Shown one piece after another: positions 1 to 15,000 of a stretch of DNA of 64,000 bases (position 1 is its first letter; every line of letters begins with the position of its first letter). The stretch comes from Ophthalmolycus amberensis (lineage: Eukaryota; Chordata; Actinopteri; Perciformes; Zoarcidae). A program made the translations under genes and the position numbers. The notes beneath the pieces were generated by a model that was not told where the DNA came from, searched no databases, and saw nothing but the letters and a program-made list of their open reading frames with translations. Location: assembly GCA_024529925.1 (NCBI GenBank), contig JAFEUB010000068.1:1-64000 (forward strand). Reading direction: 5' to 3'.

Positions 1-3000
1 GTTTCAGGCAGAGAGGAGGCCAAAAGTGGATTTTGTGAAATCCACATAGTTTCAAAGATTTTCTTCAGAAAAGTGGCTCAGGATAGTTGATTTCACAGTC
101 TGATGTCATTTTCATGAATATCTGCAACTTTCAGCACTTTACTGGCATTTTCAAATTTTTATGCTCTTAAAGTGCGTTTCAGGCAGAGAGGAGGCCAAAA
201 GTGGATTTTGTGAAATCCACATAGTTTCAAAGATTTTCTTCAGAAAAGTGGCTCAGGATAGTTGATTTCACAGTCTGATGTCATTTTCATGAATATCTGC
301 AACTTTCAGCACTTTACTGGCATTTTCAAATTTTTATGCTCTTAAAGTGCGTTTCAGGCAGAGAGGAGGCCAAAAGTGGATTTTGTGAAATCCACATAGT
401 TTCAAAGATTTTCTTCAGAAAAGTGGCTCAGGATAGTTGATTTCACAGTCTGATGTCATTTTCATGAATATCTGCAACTTTCAGCACTTTACTGGCATTT
501 TCAAATTTTTATGCTCTTAAAGTGCGTTTCAGGCAGAGAGGAGGCCAAAAGTGGATTTTGTGAAATCCACATAGTTTCAAAGATTTTCTTCAGAAAAGTG
601 GCTCAGGATAGTTGATTTCACAGTCTGATGTCATTTTCATGAATATCTGCAACTTTCAGCACTTTACTGGCATTTTCAAATTTTTTATGCTCTTAAAGTG
701 CGTTTCAGGCAGAGAGGAGGCCAAAAGTGGATTTTGTGAAATCCACATAGTTTCAAAGATTTTCTTCAGAAAAGTGGCTCAGGATAGTTGATTTCACAGT
801 CTGATGTCATTTTCATGAATATCTGCAACTTTCAGCACTTTACTGGCATTTTCAAATTTTTTATGCTCTTAAAGTGCGTTTCAGGCAGAGAGGAGGCCAA
901 AAGTGGATTTTGTGAAATCCACATAGTTTCAAAGATTTTCTTCAGAAAAGTGGCTCAGGATAGTTGATTTCACAGTCTGATGTCATTTTCATGAATATCT
1001 GCAACTTTCAGCACTTTACTGGCATTTTCAAATTTTTATGCTCTTAAAGTGCGTTTCAGGCAGAGAGGAGGCCAAAAGTGGATTTTGTGAAATCCACATA
1101 GTTTCAAAGATTTTCTTCAGAAAAGTGGCTCAGGATAGTTGATTTCACAGTCTGATGTCATTTTCATGAATATCTGCAACTTTCAGCACTTTACTGGCAT
1201 TTTCAAATTTTTATGCTCTTAAAGTGCGTTTCAGGCAGAGAGGAGGCCAAAAGTGGATTTTGTGAAATCCACATAGTTTCAAAGATTTTCTTCAGAAAAG
1301 TGGCTCAGGATAGTTGATTTCACAGTCTGATGTCATTTTCATGAATATCTGCAACTTTCAGCACTTTACTGGCATTTTCAAATTTTTATGCTCTTAAAGT
1401 GCGTTTCAGGCAGAGAGGAGGCCAAAAGTGGATTTTGTGAAATCCACATAGTTTCAAAGATTTTCTTCAGAAAAGTGGCTCAGGATAGTTGATTTCACAG
1501 TCTGATGTCATTTTCATGAATATCTGCAACTTTCAGCACTTTACTGGCATTTTCAATTTTTATGCTCTTAAAGTGCGTTTCAGGCAGAGAGGAGGCCAAA
1601 AGTGGATTTTGTGAAATCCACATAGTTTCAAAGATTTTCTTCAGAAAAGTGGCTCAGGATAGTTGATTTCACAGTCTGATGTCATTTTCATGAATATCTG
1701 CAACTTTCAGCACTTTACTGGCATTTTCAAATTTTTTATGCTCTTAAAGTGCGTTTCAGGCAGAGAGGAGGCCAAAAGTGGATTTTGTGAAATCCACATA
1801 GTTTCAAAGATTTTCTTCAGAAAAGTGGCTCAGGATAGTTGATTTCACAGTCTGATGTCATTTTCATGAATATCTGCAACTTTCAGCACTTTACTGGCAT
1901 TTTCAAATTTTTATGCTCTTAAAGTGCGTTTCAGGCAGAGAGGAGGCCAAAAGTGGATTTTGTGAAATCCACATAGTTTCAAAGATTTTCTTCAGAAAAG
2001 TGGCTCAGGATAGTTGATTTCACAGTCTGATGTCATTTTCATGAATATCTGCAACTTTCAGCACTTTACTGGCATTTTCAAATTTTTATGCTCTTAAAGT
2101 GCGTTTCAGGCAGAGAGGAGGCCAAAAGTGGATTTTGTGAAATCCACATAGTTTCAAAGATTTTCTTCAGAAAAGTGGCTCAGGATAGTTGATTTCACAG
2201 TCTGATGTCATTTTCATGAATATCTGCAACTTTCAGCACTTTACTGGCATTTTCAAATTTTTATGCTCTTAAAGTGCGTTTCAGGCAGAGAGGAGGCCAA
2301 AAGTGGATTTTGTGAAATCCACATAGTTTCAAAGATTTTCTTCAGAAAAGTGGCTCAGGATAGTTGATTTCACAGTCTGATGTCATTTTCATGAATATCT
2401 GCAACTTTCAGCACTTTACTGGCATTTTCAAATTTTTATGCTCTTAAAGTGCGTTTCAGGCAGAGAGGAGGCCAAAAGTGGATTTTGTGAAATCCACATA
2501 GTTTCAAAGATTTTCTTCAGAAAAGTGGCTCAGGATAGTTGATTTCACAGTCTGATGTCATTTTCATGAATATCTGCAACTTTCAGCACTTTACTGGCAT
2601 TTTCAAATTTTTTATGCTCTTAAAGTGCGTTTCAGGCAGAGAGGAGGCCAAAAGTGGATTTTGTGAAATCCACATAGTTTCAAAGATTTTCTTCAGAAAA
2701 GTGGCTCAGGATAGTTGATTTCACAGTCTGATGTCATTTTCATGAATATCTGCAACTTTCAGCACTTTACTGGCATTTTCAATTTTTATGCTCTTAAAGT
2801 GCGTTTCAGGCAGAGAGGAGGCCAAAAGTGGATTTTGTGAAATCCACATAGTTTCAAAGATTTTCTTCAGAAAAGTGGCTCAGGATAGTTGATTTCACAG
2901 TCTGATGTCATTTTCATGAATATCTGCAACTTTCAGCACTTTACTGGCATTTTCAATTTTTTATGCTCTTAAAGTGCGTTTCAGGCAGAGAGGAGGCCAA

Positions 3001-6000
3001 AAGTGGATTTTGTGAAATCCACATAGTTTCAAAGATTTTCTTCAGAAAAGTGGCTCAGGATAGTTGATTTCACAGTCTGATGTCATTTTCATGAATATCT
3101 GCAACTTTCAGCACTTTACTGGCATTTTCAAATTTTTATGCTCTTAAAGTGCGTTTCAGGCAGAGAGGAGGCCAAAAGTGGATTTTGTGAAATCCACATA
3201 GTTTCAAAGATTTTCTTCAGAAAAGTGGCTCAGGATAGTTGATTTCACAGTCTGATGTCATTTTCATGAATATCTGCAACTTTCAGCACTTTACTGGCAT
3301 TTTCAAATTTTTATGCTCTTAAAGTGCGTTTCAGGCAGAGAGGAGGCCAAAAGTGGATTTTGTGAAATCCACATAGTTTCAAAGATTTTCTTCAGAAAAG
3401 TGGCTCAGGATAGTTGATTTCACAGTCTGATGTCATTTTCATGAATATCTGCAACTTTCAGCACTTTACTGGCATTTTCAAATTTTTATGCTCTTAAAGT
3501 GCGTTTCAGGCAGAGAGGAGGCCAAAAGTGGATTTTGTGAAATCCACATAGTTTCAAAGATTTTCTTCAGAAAAGTGGCTCAGGATAGTTGATTTCACAG
3601 TCTGATGTCATTTTCATGAATATCTGCAACTTTCAGCACTTTACTGGCATTTTCAAATTTTTATGCTCTTAAAGTGCGTTTCAGGCAGAGAGGAGGCCAA
3701 AAGTGGATTTTGTGAAATCCACATAGTTTCAAAGATTTTCTTCAGAAAAGTGGCTCAGGATAGTTGATTTCACAGTCTGATGTCATTTTCATGAATATCT
3801 GCAACTTTCAGCACTTTACTGGCATTTTCAAATTTTTATGCTCTTAAAGTGCGTTTCAGGCAGAGAGGAGGCCAAAAGTGGATTTTGTGAAATCCACATA
3901 GTTTCAAAGATTTTCTTCAGAAAAGTGGCTCAGGATAGTTGATTTCACAGTCTGATGTCATTTTCATGAATATCTGCAACTTTCAGCACTTTACTGGCAT
4001 TTTCAAATTTTTTATGCTCTTAAAGTGCGTTTCAGGCAGAGAGGAGGCCAAAAGTGGATTTTGTGAAATCCACATAGTTTCAAAGATTTTCTTCAGAAAA
4101 GTGGCTCAGGATAGTTGATTTCACAGTCTGATGTCATTTTCATGAATATCTGCAACTTTCAGCACTTTACTGGCATTTTCAATTTTTATGCTCTTAAAGT
4201 GCGTTTCAGGCAGAGAGGAGGCCAAAAGTGGATTTTGTGAAATCCACATAGTTTCAAAGATTTTCTTCAGAAAAGTGGCTCAGGATAGTTGATTTCACAG
4301 TCTGATGTCATTTTCATGAATATCTGCAACTTTCAGCACTTTACTGGCATTTTCAAATTTTTTATGCTCTTAAAGTGCGTTTCAGGCAGAGAGGAGGCCA
4401 AAAGTGGATTTTGTGAAATCCACATAGTTTCAAAGATTTTCTTCAGAAAAGTGGCTCAGGATAGTTGATTTCACAGTCTGATGTCATTTTCATGAATATC
4501 TGCAACTTTCAGCACTTTACTGGCATTTTCAAATTTTTATGCTCTTAAAGTGCGTTTCAGGCAGAGAGGAGGCCAAAAGTGGATTTTGTGAAATCCACAT
4601 AGTTTCAAAGATTTTCTTCAGAAAAGTGGCTCAGGATAGTTGATTTCACAGTCTGATGTCATTTTCATGAATATCTGCAACTTTCAGCACTTTACTGGCA
4701 TTTTCAAATTTTTATGCTCTTAAAGTGCGTTTCAGGCAGAGAGGAGGCCAAAAGTGGATTTTGTGAAATCCACATAGTTTCAAAGATTTTCTTCAGAAAA
4801 GTGGCTCAGGATAGTTGATTTCACAGTCTGATGTCATTTTCATGAATATCTGCAACTTTCAGCACTTTACTGGCATTTTCAAAATTTTTATGCTCTTAAA
4901 GTGCGTTTCAGGCAGAGAGGAGGCCAAAAGTGGATTTTGTGAAATCCACATAGTTTCAAAGATTTTCTTCAGAAAAGTGGCTCAGGATAGTTGATTTCAC
5001 AGTCTGATGTCATTTTCATGAATATCTGCAACTTTCAGCACTTTACTGGCATTTTCAAATTTTTATGCTCTTAAAGTGCGTTTCAGGCAGAGAGGAGGCC
5101 AAAAGTGGATTTTGTGAAATCCACATAGTTTCAAAGATTTTCTTCAGAAAAGTGGCTCAGGATAGTTGATTTCACAGTCTGATGTCATTTTCATGAATAT
5201 CTGCAACTTTCAGCACTTTACTGGCATTTTCAATTTTTTATGCTCTTAAAGTGCGTTTCAGGCAGAGAGGAGGCCAAAAGTGGATTTTGTGAAATCCACA
5301 TAGTTTCAAAGATTTTCTTCAGAAAAGTGGCTCAGGATAGTTGATTTCACAGTCTGATGTCATTTTCATGAATATCTGCAACTTTCAGCACTTTACTGGC
5401 ATTTTCAAATTTTTATGCTCTTAAAGTGCGTTTCAGGCAGAGAGGAGGCCAAAAGTGGATTTTGTGAAATCCACATAGTTTCAAAGATTTTCTTCAGAAA
5501 AGTGGCTCAGGATAGTTGATTTCACAGTCTGATGTCATTTTCATGAATATCTGCAACTTTCAGCACTTTACTGGCATTTTCAAATTTTTTATGCTCTTAA
5601 AGTGCGTTTCAGGCAGAGAGGAGGCCAAAAGTGGATTTTGTGAAATCCACATAGTTTCAAAGATTTTCTTCAGAAAAGTGGCTCAGGATAGTTGATTTCA
5701 CAGTCTGATGTCATTTTCATGAATATCTGCAACTTTCAGCACTTTACTGGCATTTTCAATTTTTATGCTCTTAAAGTGCGTTTCAGGCAGAGAGGAGGCC
5801 AAAAGTGGATTTTGTGAAATCCACATAGTTTCAAAGATTTTCTTCAGAAAAGTGGCTCAGGATAGTTGATTTCACAGTCTGATGTCATTTTCATGAATAT
5901 CTGCAACTTTCAGCACTTTACTGGCATTTTCAATTTTTATGCTCTTAAAGTGCGTTTCAGGCAGAGAGGAGGCCAAAAGTGGATTTTGTGAAATCCACAT

Positions 6001-9000
6001 AGTTTCAAAGATTTTCTTCAGAAAAGTGGCTCAGGATAGTTGATTTCACAGTCTGATGTCATTTTCATGAATATCTGCAACTTTCAGCACTTTACTGGCA
6101 TTTTCAATTTTTTATGCTCTTAAAGTGCGTTTCAGGCAGAGAGGAGGCCAAAAGTGGATTTTGTGAAATCCACATAGTTTCAAAGATTTTCTTCAGAAAA
6201 GTGGCTCAGGATAGTTGATTTCACAGTCTGATGTCATTTTCATGAATATCTGCAACTTTCAGCACTTTACTGGCATTTTCAAATTTTTATGCTCTTAAAG
6301 TGCGTTTCAGGCAGAGAGGAGGCCAAAAGTGGATTTTGTGAAATCCACATAGTTTCAAAGATTTTCTTCAGAAAAGTGGCTCAGGATAGTTGATTTCACA
6401 GTCTGATGTCATTTTCATGAATATCTGCAACTTTCAGCACTTTACTGGCATTTTCAAAATTTTATGCTCTTAAAGTGCGTTTCAGGCAGAGAGGAGGCCA
6501 AAAGTGGATTTTGTGAAATCCACATAGTTTCAAAGATTTTCTTCAGAAAAGTGGCTCAGGATAGTTGATTTCACAGTCTGATGTCATTTTCATGAATATC
6601 TGCAACTTTCAGCACTTTACTGGCATTTTCAAAATTTTTATGCTCTTAAAGTGCGTTTCAGGCAGAGAGGAGGCCAAAAGTGGATTTTGTGAAATCCACA
6701 TAGTTTCAAAGATTTTCTTCAGAAAAGTGGCTCAGGATAGTTGATTTCACAGTCTGATGTCATTTTCATGAATATCTGCAACTTTCAGCACTTTACTGGC
6801 ATTTTCAATTTTTATGCTCTTAAAGTGCGTTTCAGGCAGAGAGGAGGCCAAAAGTGGATTTTGTGAAATCCACATAGTTTCAAAGATTTTCTTCAGAAAA
6901 GTGGCTCAGGATAGTTGATTTCACAGTCTGATGTCATTTTCATGAATATCTGCAACTTTCAGCACTTTACTGGCATTTTCAATTTTTATGCTCTTAAAGT
7001 GCGTTTCAGGCAGAGAGGAGGCCAAAAGTGGATTTTGTGAAATCCACATAGTTTCAAAGATTTTCTTCAGAAAAGTGGCTCAGGATAGTTGATTTCACAG
7101 TCTGATGTCATTTTCATGAATATCTGCAACTTTCAGCACTTTACTGGCATTTTCAAAATTTTTATGCTCTTAAAGTGCGTTTCAGGCAGAGAGGAGGCCA
7201 AAAGTGGATTTTGTGAAATCCACATAGTTTCAAAGATTTTCTTCAGAAAAGTGGCTCAGGATAGTTGATTTCACAGTCTGATGTCATTTTCATGAATATC
7301 TGCAACTTTCAGCACTTTACTGGCATTTTCAAAATTTTTATGCTCTTAAAGTGCGTTTCAGGCAGAGAGGAGGCCAAAAGTGGATTTTGTGAAATCCACA
7401 TAGTTTCAAAGATTTTCTTCAGAAAAGTGGCTCAGGATAGTTGATTTCACAGTCTGATGTCATTTTCATGAATATCTGCAACTTTCAGCACTTTACTGGC
7501 ATTTTCAAATTTTTATGCTCTTAAAGTGCGTTTCAGGCAGAGAGGAGGCCAAAAGTGGATTTTGTGAAATCCACATAGTTTCAAAGATTTTCTTCAGAAA
7601 AGTGGCTCAGGATAGTTGATTTCACAGTCTGATGTCATTTTCATGAATATCTGCAACTTTCAGCACTTTACTGGCATTTTCAATTTTTTATGCTCTTAAA
7701 GTGCGTTTCAGGCAGAGAGGAGGCCAAAAGTGGATTTTGTGAAATCCACATAGTTTCAAAGATTTTCTTCAGAAAAGTGGCTCAGGATAGTTGATTTCAC
7801 AGTCTGATGTCATTTTCATGAATATCTGCAACTTTCAGCACTTTACTGGCATTTTCAATTTTTTATGCTCTTAAAGTGCGTTTCAGGCAGAGAGGAGGCC
7901 AAAAGTGGATTTTGTGAAATCCACATAGTTTCAAAGATTTTCTTCAGAAAAGTGGCTCAGGATAGTTGATTTCACAGTCTGATGTCATTTTCATGAATAT
8001 CTGCAACTTTCAGCACTTTACTGGCATTTTCAATTTTTATGCTCTTAAAGTGCGTTTCAGGCAGAGAGGAGGCCAAAAGTGGATTTTGTGAAATCCACAT
8101 AGTTTCAAAGATTTTCTTCAGAAAAGTGGCTCAGGATAGTTGATTTCACAGTCTGATGTCATTTTCATGAATATCTGCAACTTTCAGCACTTTACTGGCA
8201 TTTTCAATTTTTATGCTCTTAAAGTGCGTTTCAGGCAGAGAGGAGGCCAAAAGTGGATTTTGTGAAATCCACATAGTTTCAAAGATTTTCTTCAGAAAAG
8301 TGGCTCAGGATAGTTGATTTCACAGTCTGATGTCATTTTCATGAATATCTGCAACTTTCAGCACTTTACTGGCATTTTCAATTTTTTTATGCTCTTAAAG
8401 TGCGTTTCAGGCAGAGAGGAGGCCAAAAGTGGATTTTGTGAAATCCACATAGTTTCAAAGATTTTCTTCAGAAAAGTGGCTCAGGATAGTTGATTTCACA
8501 GTCTGATGTCATTTTCATGAATATCTGCAACTTTCAGCACTTTACTGGCATTTTCAATTTTTTATGCTCTTAAAGTGCGTTTCAGGCAGAGAGGAGGCCA
8601 AAAGTGGATTTTGTGAAATCCACATAGTTTCAAAGATTTTCTTCAGAAAAGTGGCTCAGGATAGTTGATTTCACAGTCTGATGTCATTTTCATGAATATC
8701 TGCAACTTTCAGCACTTTACTGGCATTTTCAATTTTTTATGCTCTTAAAGTGCGTTTCAGGCAGAGAGGAGGCCAAAAGTGGATTTTGTGAAATCCACAT
8801 AGTTTCAAAGATTTTCTTCAGAAAAGTGGCTCAGGATAGTTGATTTCACAGTCTGATGTCATTTTCATGAATATCTGCAACTTTCAGCACTTTACTGGCA
8901 TTTTCAATTTTTTATGCTCTTAAAGTGCGTTTCAGGCAGAGAGGAGGCCAAAAGTGGATTTTGTGAAATCCACATAGTTTCAAAGATTTTCTTCAGAAAA

Positions 9001-12000
9001 GTGGCTCAGGATAGTTGATTTCACAGTCTGATGTCATTTTCATGAATATCTGCAACTTTCAGCACTTTACTGGCATTTTCAATTTTTTATGCTCTTAAAG
9101 TGCGTTTCAGGCAGAGAGGAGGCCAAAAGTGGATTTTCTTCAGAAAAGTGGCTCAGGATAGTTGATTTCACAGTCTGATGTCATTTTCATGAATATCTGC
9201 AACTTTCAGCACTTTACTGGCATTTTCAAAATTTTATGCTCTTAAAGTGCGTTTCAGGCAGAGAGGAGGCCAAAAGTGGATTTTGTGAAATCCACATAGT
9301 TTCAAAGATTTTCTTCAGAAAAGTGGCTCAGGATAGTTGATTTCACAGTCTGATGTCATTTTCATGAATATCTGCAACTTTCAGCACTTTACTGGCATTT
9401 TCAATTTTTTATGCTCTTAAAGTGCGTTTCAGGCAGAGAGGAGGCCAAAAGTGGATTTTGTGAAATCCACATAGTTTCAAAGATTTTCTTCAGAAAAGTG
9501 GCTCAGGATAGTTGATTTCACAGTCTGATGTCATTTTCATGAATATCTGCAACTTTCAGCACTTTACTGGCATTTTCAATTTTTTATGCTCTTAAAGTGC
9601 GTTTCAGGCAGAGAGGAGGCCAAAAGTGGATTTTGTGAAATCCACATAGTTTCAAAGATTTTCTTCAGAAAAGTGGCTCAGGATAGTTGATTTCACAGTC
9701 TGATGTCATTTTCATGAATATCTGCAACTTTCAGCACTTTACTGGCATTTTCAATTTTTTATGCTCTTAAAGTGCGTTTCAGGCAGAGAGGAGGCCAAAA
9801 GTGGATTTTGTGAAATCCACATAGTTTCAAAGATTTTCTTCAGAAAAGTGGCTCAGGATAGTTGATTTCACAGTCTGATGTCATTTTCATGAATATCTGC
9901 AACTTTCAGCACTTTACTGGCATTTTCAAATTTTTTATGCTCTTAAAGTGCGTTTCAGGCAGAGAGGAGGCCAAAAGTGGATTTTGTGAAATCCACATAG
10001 TTTCAAAGATTTTCTTCAGAAAAGTGGCTCAGGATAGTTGATTTCACAGTCTGATGTCATTTTCATGAATATCTGCAACTTTCAGCACTTTACTGGCATT
10101 TTCAAATTTTTATGCTCTTAAAGTGCGTTTCAGGCAGAGAGGAGGCCAAAAGTGGATTTTGTGAAATCCACATAGTTTCAAAGATTTTCTTCAGAAAAGT
10201 GGCTCAGGATAGTTGATTTCACAGTCTGATGTCATTTTCATGAATATCTGCAACTTTCAGCACTTTACTGGCATTTTCAAAATTTTATGCTCTTAAAGTG
10301 CGTTTCAGGCAGAGAGGAGGCCAAAAGTGGATTTTGTGAAATCCACATAGTTTCAAAGATTTTCTTCAGAAAAGTGGCTCAGGATAGTTGATTTCACAGT
10401 CTGATGTCATTTTCATGAATATCTGCAACTTTCAGCACTTTACTGGCATTTTCAATTTTTATGCTCTTAAAGTGCGTTTCAGGCAGAGAGGAGGCCAAAA
10501 GTGGATTTTGTGAAATCCACATAGTTTCAAAGATTTTCTTCAGAAAAGTGGCTCAGGATAGTTGATTTCACAGTCTGATGTCATTTTCATGAATATCTGC
10601 AACTTTCAGCACTTTACTGGCATTTTCAATTTTTTATGCTCTTAAAGTGCGTTTCAGGCAGAGAGGAGGCCAAAAGTGGATTTTGTGAAATCCACATAGT
10701 TTCAAAGATTTTCTTCAGAAAAGTGGCTCAGGATAGTTGATTTCACAGTCTGATGTCATTTTCATGAATATCTGCAACTTTCAGCACTTTACTGGCATTT
10801 TCAATTTTTTATGCTCTTAAAGTGCGTTTCAGGCAGAGAGGAGGCCAAAAGTGGATTTTGTGAAATCCACATAGTTTCAAAGATTTTCTTCAGAAAAGTG
10901 GCTCAGGATAGTTGATTTCACAGTCTGATGTCATTTTCATGAATATCTGCAACTTTCAGCACTTTACTGGCATTTTCAAAATTTTTATGCTCTTAAAGTG
11001 CGTTTCAGGCAGAGAGGAGGCCAAAAGTGGATTTTGTGAAATCCACATAGTTTCAAAGATTTTCTTCAGAAAAGTGGCTCAGGATAGTTGATTTCACAGT
11101 CTGATGTCATTTTCATGAATATCTGCAACTTTCAGCACTTTACTGGCATTTTCAAAATTTTTATGCTCTTAAAGTGCGTTTCAGGCAGAGAGGAGGCCAA
11201 AAGTGGATTTTGTGAAATCCACATAGTTTCAAAGATTTTCTTCAGAAAAGTGGCTCAGGATAGTTGATTTCACAGTCTGATGTCATTTTCATGAATATCT
11301 GCAACTTTCAGCACTTTACTGGCATTTTCAATTTTTTATGCTCTTAAAGTGCGTTTCAGGCAGAGAGGAGGCCAAAAGTGGATTTTGTGAAATCCACATA
11401 GTTTCAAAGATTTTCTTCAGAAAAGTGGCTCAGGATAGTTGATTTCACAGTCTGATGTCATTTTCATGAATATCTGCAACTTTCAGCACTTTACTGGCAT
11501 TTTCAATTTTTATGCTCTTAAAGTGCGTTTCAGGCAGAGAGGAGGCCAAAAGTGGATTTTGTGAAATCCACATAGTTTCAAAGATTTTCTTCAGAAAAGT
11601 GGCTCAGGATAGTTGATTTCACAGTCTGATGTCATTTTCATGAATATCTGCAACTTTCAGCACTTTACTGGCATTTTCAATTTTTTATGCTCTTAAAGTG
11701 CGTTTCAGGCAGAGAGGAGGCCAAAAGTGGATTTTGTGAAATCCACATAGTTTCAAAGATTTTCTTCAGAAAAGTGGCTCAGGATAGTTGATTTCACAGT
11801 CTGATGTCATTTTCATGAATATCTGCAACTTTCAGCACTTTACTGGCATTTTCAATTTTTATGCTCTTAAAGTGCGTTTCAGGCAGAGAGGAGGCCAAAA
11901 GTGGATTTTGTGAAATCCACATAGTTTCAAAGATTTTCTTCAGAAAAGTGGCTCAGGATAGTTGATTTCACAGTCTGATGTCATTTTCATGAATATCTGC

Positions 12001-15000
12001 AACTTTCAGCACTTTACTGGCATTTTCAATTTTTTATGCTCTTAAAGTGCGTTTCAGGCAGAGAGGAGGCCAAAAGTGGATTTTGTGAAATCCACATAGT
12101 TTCAAAGATTTTCTTCAGAAAAGTGGCTCAGGATAGTTGATTTCACAGTCTGATGTCATTTTCATGAATATCTGCAACTTTCAGCACTTTACTGGCATTT
12201 TCAATTTTTTATGCTCTTAAAGTGCGTTTCAGGCAGAGAGGAGGCCAAAAGTGGATTTTGTGAAATCCACATAGTTTCAAAGATTTTCTTCAGAAAAGTG
12301 GCTCAGGATAGTTGATTTCACAGTCTGATGTCATTTTCATGAATATCTGCAACTTTCAGCACTTTACTGGCATTTTCAATTTTTATGCTCTTAAAGTGCG
12401 TTTCAGGCAGAGAGGAGGCCAAAAGTGGATTTTGTGAAATCCACATAGTTTCAAAGATTTTCTTCAGAAAAGTGGCTCAGGATAGTTGATTTCACAGTCT
12501 GATGTCATTTTCATGAATATCTGCAACTTTCAGCACTTTACTGGCATTTTCAATTTTTTATGCTCTTAAAGTGCGTTTCAGGCAGAGAGGAGGCCAAAAG
12601 TGGATTTTGTGAAATCCACATAGTTTCAAAGATTTTCTTCAGAAAAGTGGCTCAGGATAGTTGATTTCACAGTCTGATGTCATTTTCATGAATATCTGCA
12701 ACTTTCAGCACTTTACTGGCATTTTCAAAATTTTTATGCTCTTAAAGTGCGTTTCAGGCAGAGAGGAGGCCAAAAGTGGATTTTGTGAAATCCACATAGT
12801 TTCAAAGATTTTCTTCAGAAAAGTGGCTCAGGATAGTTGATTTCACAGTCTGATGTCATTTTCATGAATATCTGCAACTTTCAGCACTTTACTGGCATTT
12901 TCAATTTTTATGCTCTTAAAGTGCGTTTCAGGCAGAGAGGAGGCCAAAAGTGGATTTTGTGAAATCCACATAGTTTCAAAGATTTTCTTCAGAAAAGTGG
13001 CTCAGGATAGTTGATTTCACAGTCTGATGTCATTTTCATGAATATCTGCAACTTTCAGCACTTTACTGGCATTTTCAATTTTTTATGCTCTTAAAGTGCG
13101 TTTCAGGCAGAGAGGAGGCCAAAAGTGGATTTTGTGAAATCCACATAGTTTCAAAGATTTTCTTCAGAAAAGTGGCTCAGGATAGTTGATTTCACAGTCT
13201 GATGTCATTTTCATGAATATCTGCAACTTTCAGCACTTTACTGGCATTTTCAATTTTTTATGCTCTTAAAGTGCGTTTCAGGCAGAGAGGAGGCCAAAAG
13301 TGGATTTTGTGAAATCCACATAGTTTCAAAGATTTTCTTCAGAAAAGTGGCTCAGGATAGTTGATTTCACAGTCTGATGTCATTTTCATGAATATCTGCA
13401 ACTTTCAGCACTTTACTGGCATTTTCAATTTTTTATGCTCTTAAAGTGCGTTTCAGGCAGAGAGGAGGCCAAAAGTGGATTTTGTGAAATCCACATAGTT
13501 TCAAAGATTTTCTTCAGAAAAGTGGCTCAGGATAGTTGATTTCACAGTCTGATGTCATTTTCATGAATATCTGCAACTTTCAGCACTTTACTGGCATTTT
13601 CAATTTTTTATGCTCTTAAAGTGCGTTTCAGGCAGAGAGGAGGCCAAAAGTGGATTTTGTGAAATCCACATAGTTTCAAAGATTTTCTTCAGAAAAGTGG
13701 CTCAGGATAGTTGATTTCACAGTCTGATGTCATTTTCATGAATATCTGCAACTTTCAGCACTTTACTGGCATTTTCAATTTTTTATGCTCTTAAAGTGCG
13801 TTTCAGGCAGAGAGGAGGCCAAAAGTGGATTTTGTGAAATCCACATAGTTTCAAAGATTTTCTTCAGAAAAGTGGCTCAGGATAGTTGATTTCACAGTCT
13901 GATGTCATTTTCATGAATATCTGCAACTTTCAGCACTTTACTGGCATTTTCAATTTTTATGCTCTTAAAGTGCGTTTCAGGCAGAGAGGAGGCCAAAAGT
14001 GGATTTTGTGAAATCCACATAGTTTCAAAGATTTTCTTCAGAAAAGTGGCTCAGGATAGTTGATTTCACAGTCTGATGTCATTTTCATGAATATCTGCAA
14101 CTTTCAGCACTTTACTGGCATTTTCAATTTTTATGCTCTTAAAGTGCGTTTCAGGCAGAGAGGAGGCCAAAAGTGGATTTTGTGAAATCCACATAGTTTC
14201 AAAGATTTTCTTCAGAAAAGTGGCTCAGGATAGTTGATTTCACAGTCTGATGTCATTTTCATGAATATCTGCAACTTTCAGCACTTTACTGGCATTTTCA
14301 ATTTTTTATGCTCTTAAAGTGCGTTTCAGGCAGAGAGGAGGCCAAAAGTGGATTTTGTGAAATCCACATAGTTTCAAAGATTTTCTTCAGAAAAGTGGCT
14401 CAGGATAGTTGATTTCACAGTCTGATGTCATTTTCATGAATATCTGCAACTTTCAGCACTTTACTGGCATTTTCAATTTTTTATGCTCTTAAAGTGCGTT
14501 TCAGGCAGAGAGGAGGCCAAAAGTGGATTTTGTGAAATCCACATAGTTTCAAAGATTTTCTTCAGAAAAGTGGCTCAGGATAGTTGATTTCACAGTCTGA
14601 TGTCATTTTCATGAATATCTGCAACTTTCAGCACTTTACTGGCATTTTCAATTTTTATGCTCTTAAAGTGCGTTTCAGGCAGAGAGGAGGCCAAAAGTGG
14701 ATTTTGTGAAATCCACATAGTTTCAAAGATTTTCTTCAGAAAAGTGGCTCAGGATAGTTGATTTCACAGTCTGATGTCATTTTCATGAATATCTGCAACT
14801 TTCAGCACTTTACTGGCATTTTCAATTTTTTATGCTCTTAAAGTGCGTTTCAGGCAGAGAGGAGGCCAAAAGTGGATTTTCTTCAGAAAAGTGGCTCAGG
14901 ATAGTTGATTTCACAGTCTGATGTCATTTTCATGAATATCTGCAACTTTCAGCACTTTACTGGCATTTTCAAATTTTTATGCTCTTAAAGTGCGTTTCAG